NCBI GenBank assembly: GCA_017475785.1
Contig: JAFVEX010000038.1
Location: 1-29,331 of the forward strand
Direction of reading: 5' to 3'
DNA from: Eubacterium sp.
GTDB lineage: Bacteria; Bacillota_A; Clostridia; Lachnospirales; Lachnospiraceae
Length of the DNA stretch: 29,331 nucleotides
Shown here: piece by piece, positions 1-6,777 of the stretch
Numbering within the stretch: position 1 is the stretch's first letter
Layout of the letters: every line of letters begins with the position of its first letter
Position numbers and translations under genes: made by a program
Notes under the pieces: generated by a model
What the model was told of the DNA's origin: nothing
What the model saw: only the letters and a program-made list of their open reading frames with translations
Databases searched by the model: none

Positions 1-38
1 AATTAGCGGGTCTTATCATCTGGCCTGGAAGCATTTTG

Positions 39-65
39 CCGGATCGTCAGAGGAAACTGATCCGG
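39..65. other. Inverted repeat at left edge, upstream of the first SDR gene
   Basis: CCGGATC (39-45) is complementary to GATCCGG (59-65), giving a 7-bp stem. No T-tract follows on either strand, so it is not a convincing terminator. Bases 1-131 hold no complete gene. A short reading frame from base 3 to a stop at 66-68 encodes a partly hydrophobic tail and could be the end of an upstream gene, but it is too short to call. The ribosome binding site of the next gene (GGAGG near 122-126) ends this gap. Confidence 0.35.
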
Positions 66-131
66 TGAGTGCGAAAAAGACCACGATCCCGACAAACATA
101 AATTTGGAGAAGAAAAGGAGAGGAGGACAGT

Positions 132-878
132 ATGCAAAACAAGATAGTGATTGTGACCGGCGCGAGCGAGGGAATCGGCAGAGCGCTGACGCGCCTTCTG
201 GTATCCAGAGGCGCGAAGGTAGCGGCAATCGGCCGACGCCAGTCCGCGCTCGACGCACTGGTGGAAGAGCTGGGGGATGCTGTCCTCCCGCTTTCTGTTG
301 ACGTAAGTGACCATACGCAGACGGAGGCCGCCGTTCAGGAGGTTCTCGCGAAGTGGGGGCGGATCGACGCGCTGGTGAACAATGCCGGTGTAGGGAGATA
401 CGCGCCGGTTCACGAGCTGTCGTATGAAGACTGGGCGCTCCAGATCAATGTCAATCTAACCGGAACGTTTAACTGCTGCAAGGCGGTTCTGCCGCACATG
501 CTGGAGCGGTCAGAGAGCACAGATGATCCGATTGCCGGACAGATTCTGAACATGTGCTCGGAGGTCGGTTATTTTGGCGTCGCGACCCGCGGCGGATACT
601 GCGCCTCAAAATTCGGCATTCGCGGCCTGACGGAGTGCCTGCGTCTTGAGGCGCAGCCGAAGCGAATCCGCGTGATGCATCTCTCTCCGGGAATGGTCAT
701 GACCAACTTTGCCGGCCGCCCGAAGGAGACAAAAGCCGGATTTCTGAAGCCGGAAACGATTGCGTGGCAGATTTATACCATGCTGACGACGCCGGAGGAC
801 GCGCTTCCGGCATCATCGACAGTTCTCTCGATGGCGACATTTAATGTCAATCAGGATTATCAGAAAATCGGGAAATAA
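132..878 (+). CDS. Short-chain dehydrogenase/reductase (SDR), probably NADP(H)-dependent
   Basis: A 248-aa classical SDR, a cytoplasmic NAD(P)-dependent oxidoreductase. The N-terminal Rossmann motif reads TGASEGIG (residues ~9-16). An Arg-Arg pair after the second beta strand (IGRR) favours NADP(H) over NAD(H). The structural NNAG motif is present. The catalytic residues fit the family: a Ser in the MCSEV segment, then YCASK, which is the YxxxK pair. Length is normal for classical SDRs. The start at 132 is set by a strong GGAGG (122-126) six bases upstream. It is the first gene of a same-strand group with an MBL hydrolase, a VOC protein and a second SDR. Substrate cannot be read from sequence; FabG-like ketoreductases look similar, but nothing here points to fatty acid synthesis. 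Confidence 0.9.
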   Translation: MQNKIVIVTGASEGIGRALTRLLVSRGAKVAAIGRRQSALDALVEELGDAVLPLSVDVSDHTQTEAAVQEVLAKWGRIDALVNNAGVGRYAPVHELSYEDWALQINVNLTGTFNCCKAVLPHMLERSESTDDPIAGQILNMCSEVGYFGVATRGGYCASKFGIRGLTECLRLEAQPKRIRVMHLSPGMVMTNFAGRPKETKAGFLKPETIAWQIYTMLTTPEDALPASSTVLSMATFNVNQDYQKIGK

Positions 879-937
879 CCGGCGGGAGGCTTCCCGTCGG
901 GTAAAGTGAACAAATAGATCCCGGAAGGAAGCGATTT

Positions 938-1918
938 ATGCCGGAAAAACTTGCCGGGCAGATCTGGCGGATCAATATCCCGCTGGAAAACAGCCCGCTG
1001 AAGAATTTAAACGCATATTTGATCAGGGGCCGCAGCCGGAATCTTCTGGTTGACACAGGGTATCACGCTGACAGCTGCATAGCGGCTATGCGGTCTGCCC
1101 TGCAGGAACTGCGTGTGGACATGCGTGACACAGATATATTCCTGACGCATCTGCACTCAGATCACTGTGGAATGGCGGGCGACATCGCATCGCCCGACTC
1201 GACAGTTTATATGAGTCCTGCGGATGATGCGCATCTGCAGAGCAGCTACGCCCCGGACTTCTGGGAGAGATCAGAAAAGACGTATCTCGCATACGGGTTT
1301 ACGGAAGACGAACTGGCGGAGAACCGGAAGGGAAATCCGGCAATCGCCTACCGGCAGCCGGAGCCGCTTCCGCACACACCAGCCCTGGACGGACAGATCA
1401 TAGACCTGGGCGGAATCTGGCTGACCTGCCTCGATACACCTGGTCACACGCCGGGTCACATGTGCCTGTATGATGAGGAGCGGGGCATTTTGTTTGCGGG
1501 AGATCATATTATTTATGACATTACGCCAAACATCACCTCGTGGAGCGAGATGGATGACGCCCTGGGCACGTATCTTGACAGCCTGCGGCGCGTGCAGCAG
1601 ATGGACATCCGCATGGCATATTCCGCGCACCGCGGCGCGCTGGGCAGCTGCGCCGGCAGAATTGAAGCTCTGCTGGAGCACCATCAGGCGCGGCTTGAGG
1701 ATGCGCTTCGGATTCTGAAAAACAGCGACGGGCTGACAGCGTACCAGACAGCCGCCGGTATGAAGTGGTCGATCCGCGCGCGGAACTGGGAAGAATTCCC
1801 GGTGGTACAGAAGTTTTTCGCGGTCGGTGAGGCGGCATCTCACCTGGATCATCTGATCAGCCTGGGAATGGTGAGCCGGGAGAAGGTCGGCGGAAAATGG
1901 ATCTACCGTGCGCGATGA
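938..1918 (+). CDS. MBL-fold metallo-hydrolase with C-terminal winged-helix-like region
   Basis: A 326-aa metallo-beta-lactamase-fold hydrolase. The metal-binding signature is complete: HLHSDH (HxHxDH), a later His in DTPGHTPGH, Asp and His in AGDH, and the last His in YSAHRG. These fit a two-zinc hydrolase. After about residue 240 there is a helical region ending in a short winged-helix-like segment (LISLGMVSREKVGG), as in LACTB2-type or hydroxyacylglutathione-hydrolase-like members. No signal peptide is seen, so it is cytoplasmic. GGAAGGAAG (923-931) supports the ATG at 938. A hairpin-like CGGCGGGA/TCCCGTCGG lies in the 59-base gap after the SDR gene but lacks a T-run, so cotranscription is likely. 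Thioesters, lactones and glutathione adducts are all possible substrates. Confidence 0.88.
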   Translation: MPEKLAGQIWRINIPLENSPLKNLNAYLIRGRSRNLLVDTGYHADSCIAAMRSALQELRVDMRDTDIFLTHLHSDHCGMAGDIASPDSTVYMSPADDAHLQSSYAPDFWERSEKTYLAYGFTEDELAENRKGNPAIAYRQPEPLPHTPALDGQIIDLGGIWLTCLDTPGHTPGHMCLYDEERGILFAGDHIIYDITPNITSWSEMDDALGTYLDSLRRVQQMDIRMAYSAHRGALGSCAGRIEALLEHHQARLEDALRILKNSDGLTAYQTAAGMKWSIRARNWEEFPVVQKFFAVGEAASHLDHLISLGMVSREKVGGKWIYRAR

Positions 1919-1936
1919 AAGGAAGATGACTTTGGC

Positions 1937-2068
1937 GATCGTCACCTGGACGATCAGCGATCCTCATGAGTGAGGGGACGGGAAAGCTGATGTCTGCCTG
2001 AGAATTTTGGTTTACATGCTAACGGCGGCATCTCACAGAGAGAACCGCCCTGGTACGGCGGCAAGGAG
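1937..2068 (+). promoter_or_regulatory. Structured leader of the two-domain VOC gene
   Basis: Seen directly: stem GATCGTC (1937-1943) with GACGATC (1949-1955); hairpin CCTCA (1962-1966) with TGAGG (1971-1975), followed by a conserved GGGGACGGG...GCTGATGTC stretch that recurs at 3164-3198; and a CCGCC segment (2045-2049) that can pair either with GGCGG upstream (2024-2028) or with GGCGG downstream (2057-2061). The downstream hairpin directly abuts the ribosome binding site AAGGAG (2063-2068). These two pairings exclude each other, as in a translation switch. No known riboswitch family was recognised. That it regulates the gene is inference. Confidence 0.4.
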
Positions 2069-2080
2069 TACAGAGACGTT

Positions 2081-2950
2081 ATGAAAAAAGAATTGTTCAG
2101 CGGCGGGCACCACTACTGTGTCGTGTGCCGTGATCTTGAGGAATCCATTGCTTTTTACCGCGATGTGCTCTCTTTTGAATTTATCGCGTATGCACAGGAA
2201 AAATCAGAGACAGAGGACATCAAATTTGCCTATATGAAAAACGACACCCTGCTGCTCGCCCTGATTGAGCCGAAGGGCTGGAAAGATGAGGCGTGCGAGT
2301 GGGCATCTGTCGGCCTGAATCATCTTTGTCTGATCTGCGGCGACGGCAACGCCACTGAAGAAATGCTTCGGGCAAAACATGGAGTTGTGTTTGAATCAAT
2401 TGAGGATGAACCGGACTGGAAGTGTCTGTTCTTCCGCGGACCAAATGAAGAGCGGATCGAGATTATGGAAATCCGGAGCGATATGTTTCCGGTTGTCTAC
2501 ACCACACCAAACGATTCTCCGTACATCCGCGGAATGGGACATGTGGGGATCTTTTCCGGGGATTATGACGCCAGCATTCATTTTTACTGCGATGTGATGG
2601 GCTTCGAGCATCTGATTACATTTGAAGAAGGCGGGCCGGACATGCCTTACTGGAACAAAAATGCCGTTCTGAAGCTGGGCGATGCCGTAATTGAGCTGCT
2701 CTGCCCGCTGCAGCATCCGGTTGTCCGGGAGAAGTACTATTACCAGGCGCGCATGCAGATGACGCTTTACGGAATGAAGCCTGCAGGAACCGTGCAGGAA
2801 GCGGCAGACGCGCTCCGCGGGACGGAGGACATTGAGTGGATCCAGGGTGAAGTGGATCATCTTCCGGATCTGCCGCCGGGAAATGACATTGACTGGGTTT
2901 CTTTCCGGGATCCAAACGGGTTCCTCTGGGAAATTGTGCAGGATGTCTGA
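2081..2950 (+). CDS. Two-domain VOC (glyoxalase/dioxygenase superfamily) protein
   Basis: A 289-aa cytoplasmic protein made of two tandem vicinal-oxygen-chelate modules. Module 1 starts at HHYCVVCRDLEESIAFYRDV (residues ~7-26) and module 2 at GHVGIFSGDYDASIHFY (residues ~152-168). Both show the family pattern of a metal-ligand His followed by 'xSxxFYxxxxGF'. Other likely metal ligands are His and Glu residues in NHLCLI and ERIEIME (module 1) and near the C-terminal LWEIVQ (module 2). Such proteins include extradiol dioxygenases, glyoxalases and isomerases; the reaction cannot be assigned. AAGGAG at 2063-2068 lies 12 bases before the ATG, a somewhat long spacing. It sits between structured leaders and the SDR genes, suggesting a shared pathway. 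Confidence 0.85.
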   Translation: MKKELFSGGHHYCVVCRDLEESIAFYRDVLSFEFIAYAQEKSETEDIKFAYMKNDTLLLALIEPKGWKDEACEWASVGLNHLCLICGDGNATEEMLRAKHGVVFESIEDEPDWKCLFFRGPNEERIEIMEIRSDMFPVVYTTPNDSPYIRGMGHVGIFSGDYDASIHFYCDVMGFEHLITFEEGGPDMPYWNKNAVLKLGDAVIELLCPLQHPVVREKYYYQARMQMTLYGMKPAGTVQEAADALRGTEDIEWIQGEVDHLPDLPPGNDIDWVSFRDPNGFLWEIVQDV

Positions 2951-2954
2951 ATAA

Positions 2955-3002
2955 TTTTATGATAGGAAAGCACTCTGTTTCAGAGTATTTCCTATCATAA
3001 AA
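2955..3002. repeat. Long perfect inverted repeat just after the VOC gene
   Basis: TTTTATGATAGGAAA (2955-2969) is exactly complementary to TTTCCTATCATAAAA (2988-3002), with an inner stem ACTCTG/CAGAGT (2972-2977/2981-2986). It begins four bases after the VOC stop codon. There is no separate T-tract 3' of the stem on the plus strand, so it is not a textbook terminator, although it may act as a 3' end stabiliser. A related TAGGAAA/TTTCCTA hairpin stands in the same place after ispD (23438-23460), in both cases directly before a copy of the dispersed structured repeat. Confidence 0.65.
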
Positions 3003-3007
3003 AAGCC

Positions 3008-3117
3008 TCCGGCGGCGCATGACGTCCAGTGGACGTCTGGTTCTGCGCCGACCGAAGCGAAGCGTAGACATGCGCACGCTGCTGCAAGGAAGATGTCACC
3101 TGTTGGTGACCAGCAGC
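3008..3117. repeat. Dispersed structured repeat, copy 1 (family A)
   Basis: Outer stem GCGCATG (3015-3021) pairs with CATGCGC (3069-3075). It encloses hairpin GACGTCC-AGT-GGACGTC (3021-3037) and a conserved stretch TCTGGTTCTGCGCCGACCG. A second hairpin block follows: GCTGCTG (3078-3084) with CAGCAGC (3111-3117), enclosing GTCACC (3095-3100) with GGTGAC (3105-3110). The first ~65 bases recur nearly unchanged at 23482-23543 and in a degraded form at 4114-4177. The strand of the element is unknown. Short open frames across it on either strand have no support as genes. Confidence 0.75.
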
Positions 3118-3123
3118 GGCGCG

Positions 3124-3210
3124 CAAAGTCCGCAGCTTTCTTCGTTTCACTCCGATTAGCGCCCCTCATGAGTGAGGGGATGGGGAGCTGAAGTCCGCTT
3201 GCGGACTTTG
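3124..3210 (+). promoter_or_regulatory. Leader of second SDR gene with mutually exclusive pairings
   Basis: CAAAGTCCGC (3124-3133) is exactly complementary to GCGGACTTTG (3201-3210). The same 3' segment can instead form a tight local hairpin with AAGTCCGC (3191-3198), using a TT loop. Between them lies hairpin CCCCTCA/TGAGGGG (3162-3180 region) and the GGGGATGGGGAGCTGA stretch shared with 1962-1990. The ribosome binding site AAGGAG (3228-3233) follows 18 bases later. Switching between the two pairings could affect mRNA stability or translation. No T-run is present, so a termination switch is unlikely. The pairings are visible; the function is inferred. Confidence 0.4.
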
Positions 3211-3242
3211 ATCTAAATATTTTATACAAGGAGAAGTGACGT

Positions 3243-4034
3243 ATGGATTTAAAGATGAAAGGCCAGCTGGCGCTGGTAACCGGTTCTACATCCGGCCATG
3301 GCAAAGAGGTCGCGAAGGTACTGCTCAGTGAGGGTGTCCGCGTTGTGATCAACAGCTTCAGCCAGGAAGAACTTGATAGCGTAAAAGAAGAATTGTCCGC
3401 GCTCGGCGAGGCATATTTTATCCGGGCAGATGTCACGAAGGATGAGGAAGTGACGAAGCTTATGGATGAAGTTTATCAGCTCGGTGATCTGGACATTCTG
3501 GTGAACAATGTTGGCTACTGGCAGGACGATGATTTCTGGGATATTGACGACGCCCTCTGGGATCGCATGATGCAGCTGAATTTCATGGGCGGCATCCGCA
3601 CCATGCGCTACGCGCTGCCGAAGATGCTGGAGAGAGGCTATGGCCGGATCGTCAACGTTTCCAGCGAAATCGCTTCCAAGCCGAGCGGAACGCAGGTACA
3701 TTACAGCGTCTGCAAGGCGGCGATCCTGGCGGCGACGCACGCAGTTGCGCAGTGCTGCCGCGGCAAGAATGTTCTGGTCAACTCCATTCAGCCCGGACCG
3801 ATGTGGACGCCGACAGAGATCAAGTGGCAGGAGACAGCAGCGGCCGAGAACGGCAGGACACTTGAGGAGCATGTTCAGTACTTCCTGGAGAACGATGAGC
3901 CGCAGTATGTTCTGCAGCGTTATCTGATGCCGGAAGAAGTAGCCCTTATGACAGCATTCTACTGCTCGCCGGTCATGACGACGACGCAGGGCGCGGCAGT
4001 CCGCGCAGACGGCAGTATGATCCATCACATCTGA
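3243..4034 (+). CDS. Short-chain dehydrogenase/reductase (SDR), second copy in cluster
   Basis: A 263-aa classical SDR, cytoplasmic, using NAD(P)(H). Motifs: TGSTSGHG cofactor loop (residues ~14-21), a variant NNVG in place of NNAG, catalytic Ser in NVSSE (residues ~138-142), and YSVCK as the YxxxK pair (~154-158). The residue pattern after beta strand 2 (INSFSQEE) lacks both the acidic residue of NAD-preferring and the Arg pair of NADP-preferring enzymes, so the cofactor is unclear. A lid region between residues ~190 and 235 (PTEIKW...ENDEPQ) is longer than in FabG, consistent with a bulky substrate. AAGGAG (3228-3233) supports the ATG at 3243. It closes the SDR/MBL/VOC/SDR group; its close neighbours suggest one pathway. 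Confidence 0.9.
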   Translation: MDLKMKGQLALVTGSTSGHGKEVAKVLLSEGVRVVINSFSQEELDSVKEELSALGEAYFIRADVTKDEEVTKLMDEVYQLGDLDILVNNVGYWQDDDFWDIDDALWDRMMQLNFMGGIRTMRYALPKMLERGYGRIVNVSSEIASKPSGTQVHYSVCKAAILAATHAVAQCCRGKNVLVNSIQPGPMWTPTEIKWQETAAAENGRTLEEHVQYFLENDEPQYVLQRYLMPEEVALMTAFYCSPVMTTTQGAAVRADGSMIHHI

Positions 4035-4035
4035 C

Positions 4036-4083
4036 GCGGGATATGCCGCTCCGTGGCCATGCAGATGGCTGCGGACTTCCCGC
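4036..4083. other. Three-tier hairpin directly after the second SDR gene
   Basis: Nested stems are GCGGGA (4036-4041)/TCCCGC (4078-4083), CCGC (4046-4049)/GCGG (4071-4074) and GCCAT (4056-4060)/ATGGC (4065-4069) with a GCAG loop. It begins one base after the stop codon. No T-tract follows, so it may protect the mRNA 3' end or belong to the neighbouring repeat rather than act as an intrinsic terminator. Confidence 0.5.
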
Positions 4084-4098
4084 CAGATGCGGCCAATA

Positions 4099-4190
4099 CC
4101 TATCATCCCGGATGACTCCCACTCCCTGCGGGTGGGAGTCGTCTATTTCTACGCCTGCCGAAGCGACGGACAGACATGTGTGGTCTGCTG
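4099..4190. repeat. Dispersed structured repeat, copy 3 (family A, diverged)
   Basis: CCTATCAT (4099 region) leads into hairpin GACTCCCAC (4114-4122)/GTGGGAGTC (4132-4140). Then come GTCTATTTCTACGCC, GCCGAAGCGA, AGACATGTG and CTGCTGC, in the same order and spacing as in copy 1. The hairpin arms differ from copies 1 and 2 on both sides yet still pair perfectly, while the following stretch keeps its sequence. The outer GCGCATG/CATGCGC stem is degenerate here. Confidence 0.55.
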
Positions 4191-4448
4191 CGGAGAGTTG
4201 ATATATACTTGTCCGCGTTTTTCCTGGATTCTCTGGAGTTCGGGGAAGTTCTGGATCGCTCGAAAACGGAGAAGACAGCAAATCCGCATGAATGCGGCAT
4301 TGACTCGCTGCCTGCGCCTGAATAAACGTGTATGGGGAAATAATGATTGGGGCGGCATAAGTACCTCATCCAGAAATTAAGTGAAGATTCATACAATTTT
4401 CCGAACTCGTAGTTTTGGTGATCATATCATAAAATAACAGGAGAAACT
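4191..4448 (+). other. Intergenic stretch before the UvrA-like gene
   Basis: The 414-base gap 4035-4448 holds the hairpin at 4036-4083 and the repeat copy at 4099-4190. In the remainder I see a small CCGCAT/ATGCGG hairpin near 4284-4297, an A+T-rich 3' end, and the ribosome binding site AGGAG (4439-4443) of the next gene. No convincing -35/-10 pair was found and no reading frame here has coding support, although a promoter for the UvrA-like gene is expected. Confidence 0.3.
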
Positions 4449-6746
4449 ATGACAGCTCAGAACAACGGACAGGCTCCGATCTTCATCCGGGGCGCCAGAG
4501 AAAACAATCTGAAAAAAATCAATCTGGAGATCCCGCGCGGCAAAGTCGTCGTATTTGCGGGGGTATCCGGCTCCGGGAAGAGCTCCATTGTGTTCGATAC
4601 GATCGCGTCAGAATCCATGCGGCAGCTCTATGAGACATTTCCGCTCTACGTGCGGAACCGGATGCCCCGATACCGCGCGCCGAAGGCAGATGAGATCCAG
4701 AATCTGACGACTGCTATTGTGGTCGACCAGAAGACAGTTTCGGGAGATCTCCGATCCACGGTCGGCACCATGACCGATATCAGCCCCATGCTGCGGCTGC
4801 TGTTTTCCAGGTTTTCCGACAACCCGGCAGGAACCTCCAACGCCTATTCCTTTAATGATCCGGAGGGAATGTGTCCGGTCTGCTCCGGCCTCGGTAAGAC
4901 GATGCAGTTCAATCTGGACAAGGTGCTGGATTATGAGAAATCACTGAATGAGGGCGCGATCCGCGTTCCTGGGTTTCATGTGGACTCCTGGCAGTGGCAG
5001 ATGTACGTCCGGTCGGGACGGTTTGACAATGATAAACCGCTTAAGGATTTCACAGAGGAAGAGTGGGACTACTTTCTGCACGGAGCCGGGCAGATCGTCG
5101 ACATCAAAAACATGACAGGGCACGTCTGGGGAGATTCCTACAAGCTGACATTCGAGGGTCTCGCAGACCGTCTGGACCGGCTGTTTCTGCAGAAGCAGCA
5201 GAAAACCATGAGCAAGTCCGTCCAGAACATCCTCCAGAATTTCACGGATCAGAATATCTGTCCGGAATGCGGCGGCAGGCGCCTGAGTCAGAAGGCTCTG
5301 CAGAGCCTGATCGGCGGGAAAAACATCTGGGAGTACGGCCAGATGGAAATCTCCGATCTCATACCGGAACTGTCCGGTCTGGCAGAAGGGCACGCGGAAG
5401 CCTTAATCCGGAAGATTGTGCGGGAACTGAAGTACATTGAAGAGATCGGGCTTGGGTACTTGAATCTGAACCGCACGAGCAGTACACTGTCTGGTGGAGA
5501 AGCACAGCGCCTGAAAATTGTGCGCCATCTTGGGAGCGGCCTGACCGGGATGACGTATATTTTTGATGAACCGAGCATTGGACTGCACCCGCGCGATATC
5601 GACCGGCTGAGAAGGCTGATGAAGCAGCTGCGCGACCGCGGAAATACGGTGCTGGTCGTGGAGCATGACCGAGACATTATCCGCGCGGCAGACGAAGTGA
5701 TTGAAGTCGGACCGGGCGCCGGACGCCGCGGCGGAACACTGGTGTACCAGGGAACATTTGACGGATTAACGCAGGCAGATACACCGACGGGAAAATGGCT
5801 GCGGGAGCCGCTGATCATAAACGGCAGGCCGAGAGTGCCCAAAGAATGGATTACATTGACCGGATGCCGGCTGAACAACCTCAAAAATCTGACAGTCCGG
5901 ATCCCGCGGGGCGTCCTGACTGCCATCACAGGCGTGGCCGGTTCCGGAAAGAGCTCGCTGGCCTGTGGAGAACTGCTCCGCCAGTATCCGGGGACAATCC
6001 ACATCAGCCAGTCACCGGTCGGAACCAATATCCGCTCCAATCCAGCCAGCTACGTGGGAATTATGAATGAAATACGCCGGCTGTTTGCGAAGGAAAACAA
6101 CACGACGCCGAGTCTGTACAGCTATAACGCAAAGGGCGCGTGTCCCGTCTGCAAAGGGAAAGGATTTGTCGTGACAGAGATGGCCTACATGGATCCGGTC
6201 ACGGTGGAGTGCGAGGTCTGCGGCGGTCTGCGCTACAATGAAGAGGCACTCGCCGGCAGGTACCGCGGAAAAACGATTGCGGAAGTGCTGGATCTGACAG
6301 TCGCGGAGGCACTGGAATTCTTTGATCAGGCAAAAATCCGGTCAAAACTCGCTGCCCTGCAGGAAGTCGGCCTTGATTATCTGACACTCGGACAGCCAAC
6401 CTCGACGATGTCGGGCGGAGAGTGCCAGCGCATCAAGCTGGCCGCGCATCTGCGCTCCAGAAATGGCGTTTACGTGATGGATGAGCCGGCGGTCGGCCTG
6501 CACGGCCAGGACATCAAGCTGCTGCTGAATCTGCTGAACCGCCTTGTGGAAAATGGAAATACCGTCGTGATCGTCGAACACAAATACGATCTGATCAGCA
6601 AGGCGGACTGGATCATCGATCTGGGACCCGGCGGCGGAAAGCACGGCGGATGCGTGCTGTATGAAGGCCCTGTGGCAGGCCTGCTGGAACAAAGGAGCTC
6701 CTACACCGGCCAGTACCTGAGAAGGGCTGTCCAGAAGAAAGAATGA
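4449..6746 (+). CDS. UvrA-like ABC ATPase (short paralogue without the UvrB-binding domain)
   Basis: A 765-aa soluble protein with two ABC ATPase halves of the UvrA family. Half 1: Walker A GVSGSGKSS (~38-46), signature TLSGGEAQRLKI, Walker B IFDEPSIGLHP. Half 2: Walker A GVAGSGKSS (~495-503), signature TMSGGECQRIKLA, Walker B VMDEPAVGLHGQD. Zinc-type cysteines are present: CPVCSGLG and CPECGG in half 1, CPVCKGKG and CEVCGG in half 2. Canonical UvrA is about 940 aa. Here the region between the first Walker A and the first zinc module is short, so the UvrB-binding domain appears missing, as in UvrA2-type paralogues linked to drug tolerance or DNA-damage responses. It is flanked by neither uvrB nor uvrC. 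It ends 31 bases from the convergent HAD gene. Canonical repair function is unlikely. Confidence 0.85.
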   Translation: MTAQNNGQAPIFIRGARENNLKKINLEIPRGKVVVFAGVSGSGKSSIVFDTIASESMRQLYETFPLYVRNRMPRYRAPKADEIQNLTTAIVVDQKTVSGDLRSTVGTMTDISPMLRLLFSRFSDNPAGTSNAYSFNDPEGMCPVCSGLGKTMQFNLDKVLDYEKSLNEGAIRVPGFHVDSWQWQMYVRSGRFDNDKPLKDFTEEEWDYFLHGAGQIVDIKNMTGHVWGDSYKLTFEGLADRLDRLFLQKQQKTMSKSVQNILQNFTDQNICPECGGRRLSQKALQSLIGGKNIWEYGQMEISDLIPELSGLAEGHAEALIRKIVRELKYIEEIGLGYLNLNRTSSTLSGGEAQRLKIVRHLGSGLTGMTYIFDEPSIGLHPRDIDRLRRLMKQLRDRGNTVLVVEHDRDIIRAADEVIEVGPGAGRRGGTLVYQGTFDGLTQADTPTGKWLREPLIINGRPRVPKEWITLTGCRLNNLKNLTVRIPRGVLTAITGVAGSGKSSLACGELLRQYPGTIHISQSPVGTNIRSNPASYVGIMNEIRRLFAKENNTTPSLYSYNAKGACPVCKGKGFVVTEMAYMDPVTVECEVCGGLRYNEEALAGRYRGKTIAEVLDLTVAEALEFFDQAKIRSKLAALQEVGLDYLTLGQPTSTMSGGECQRIKLAAHLRSRNGVYVMDEPAVGLHGQDIKLLLNLLNRLVENGNTVVIVEHKYDLISKADWIIDLGPGGGKHGGCVLYEGPVAGLLEQRSSYTGQYLRRAVQKKE

Positions 6747-6777
6747 GTACAAAATGAAAAAGCGCCATATAAAAACT

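Noticed and set aside
3..68. Possible C-terminal end of an upstream gene (partly hydrophobic tail, stop at 66-68)
   Set aside because: Only 21 codons are visible and the adjacent frame is also open; the evidence is too thin to annotate.
3..413. Minus-strand frame of 136 codons at the left edge
   Set aside because: It lies opposite the well-supported SDR gene, has no family resemblance and no ribosome binding site.
2957..3436. Minus-strand frame across the family A repeat and the start of the second SDR gene
   Set aside because: Its apparent similarity to a frame near 23385-23729 comes from the shared structured repeat, not from a protein family.
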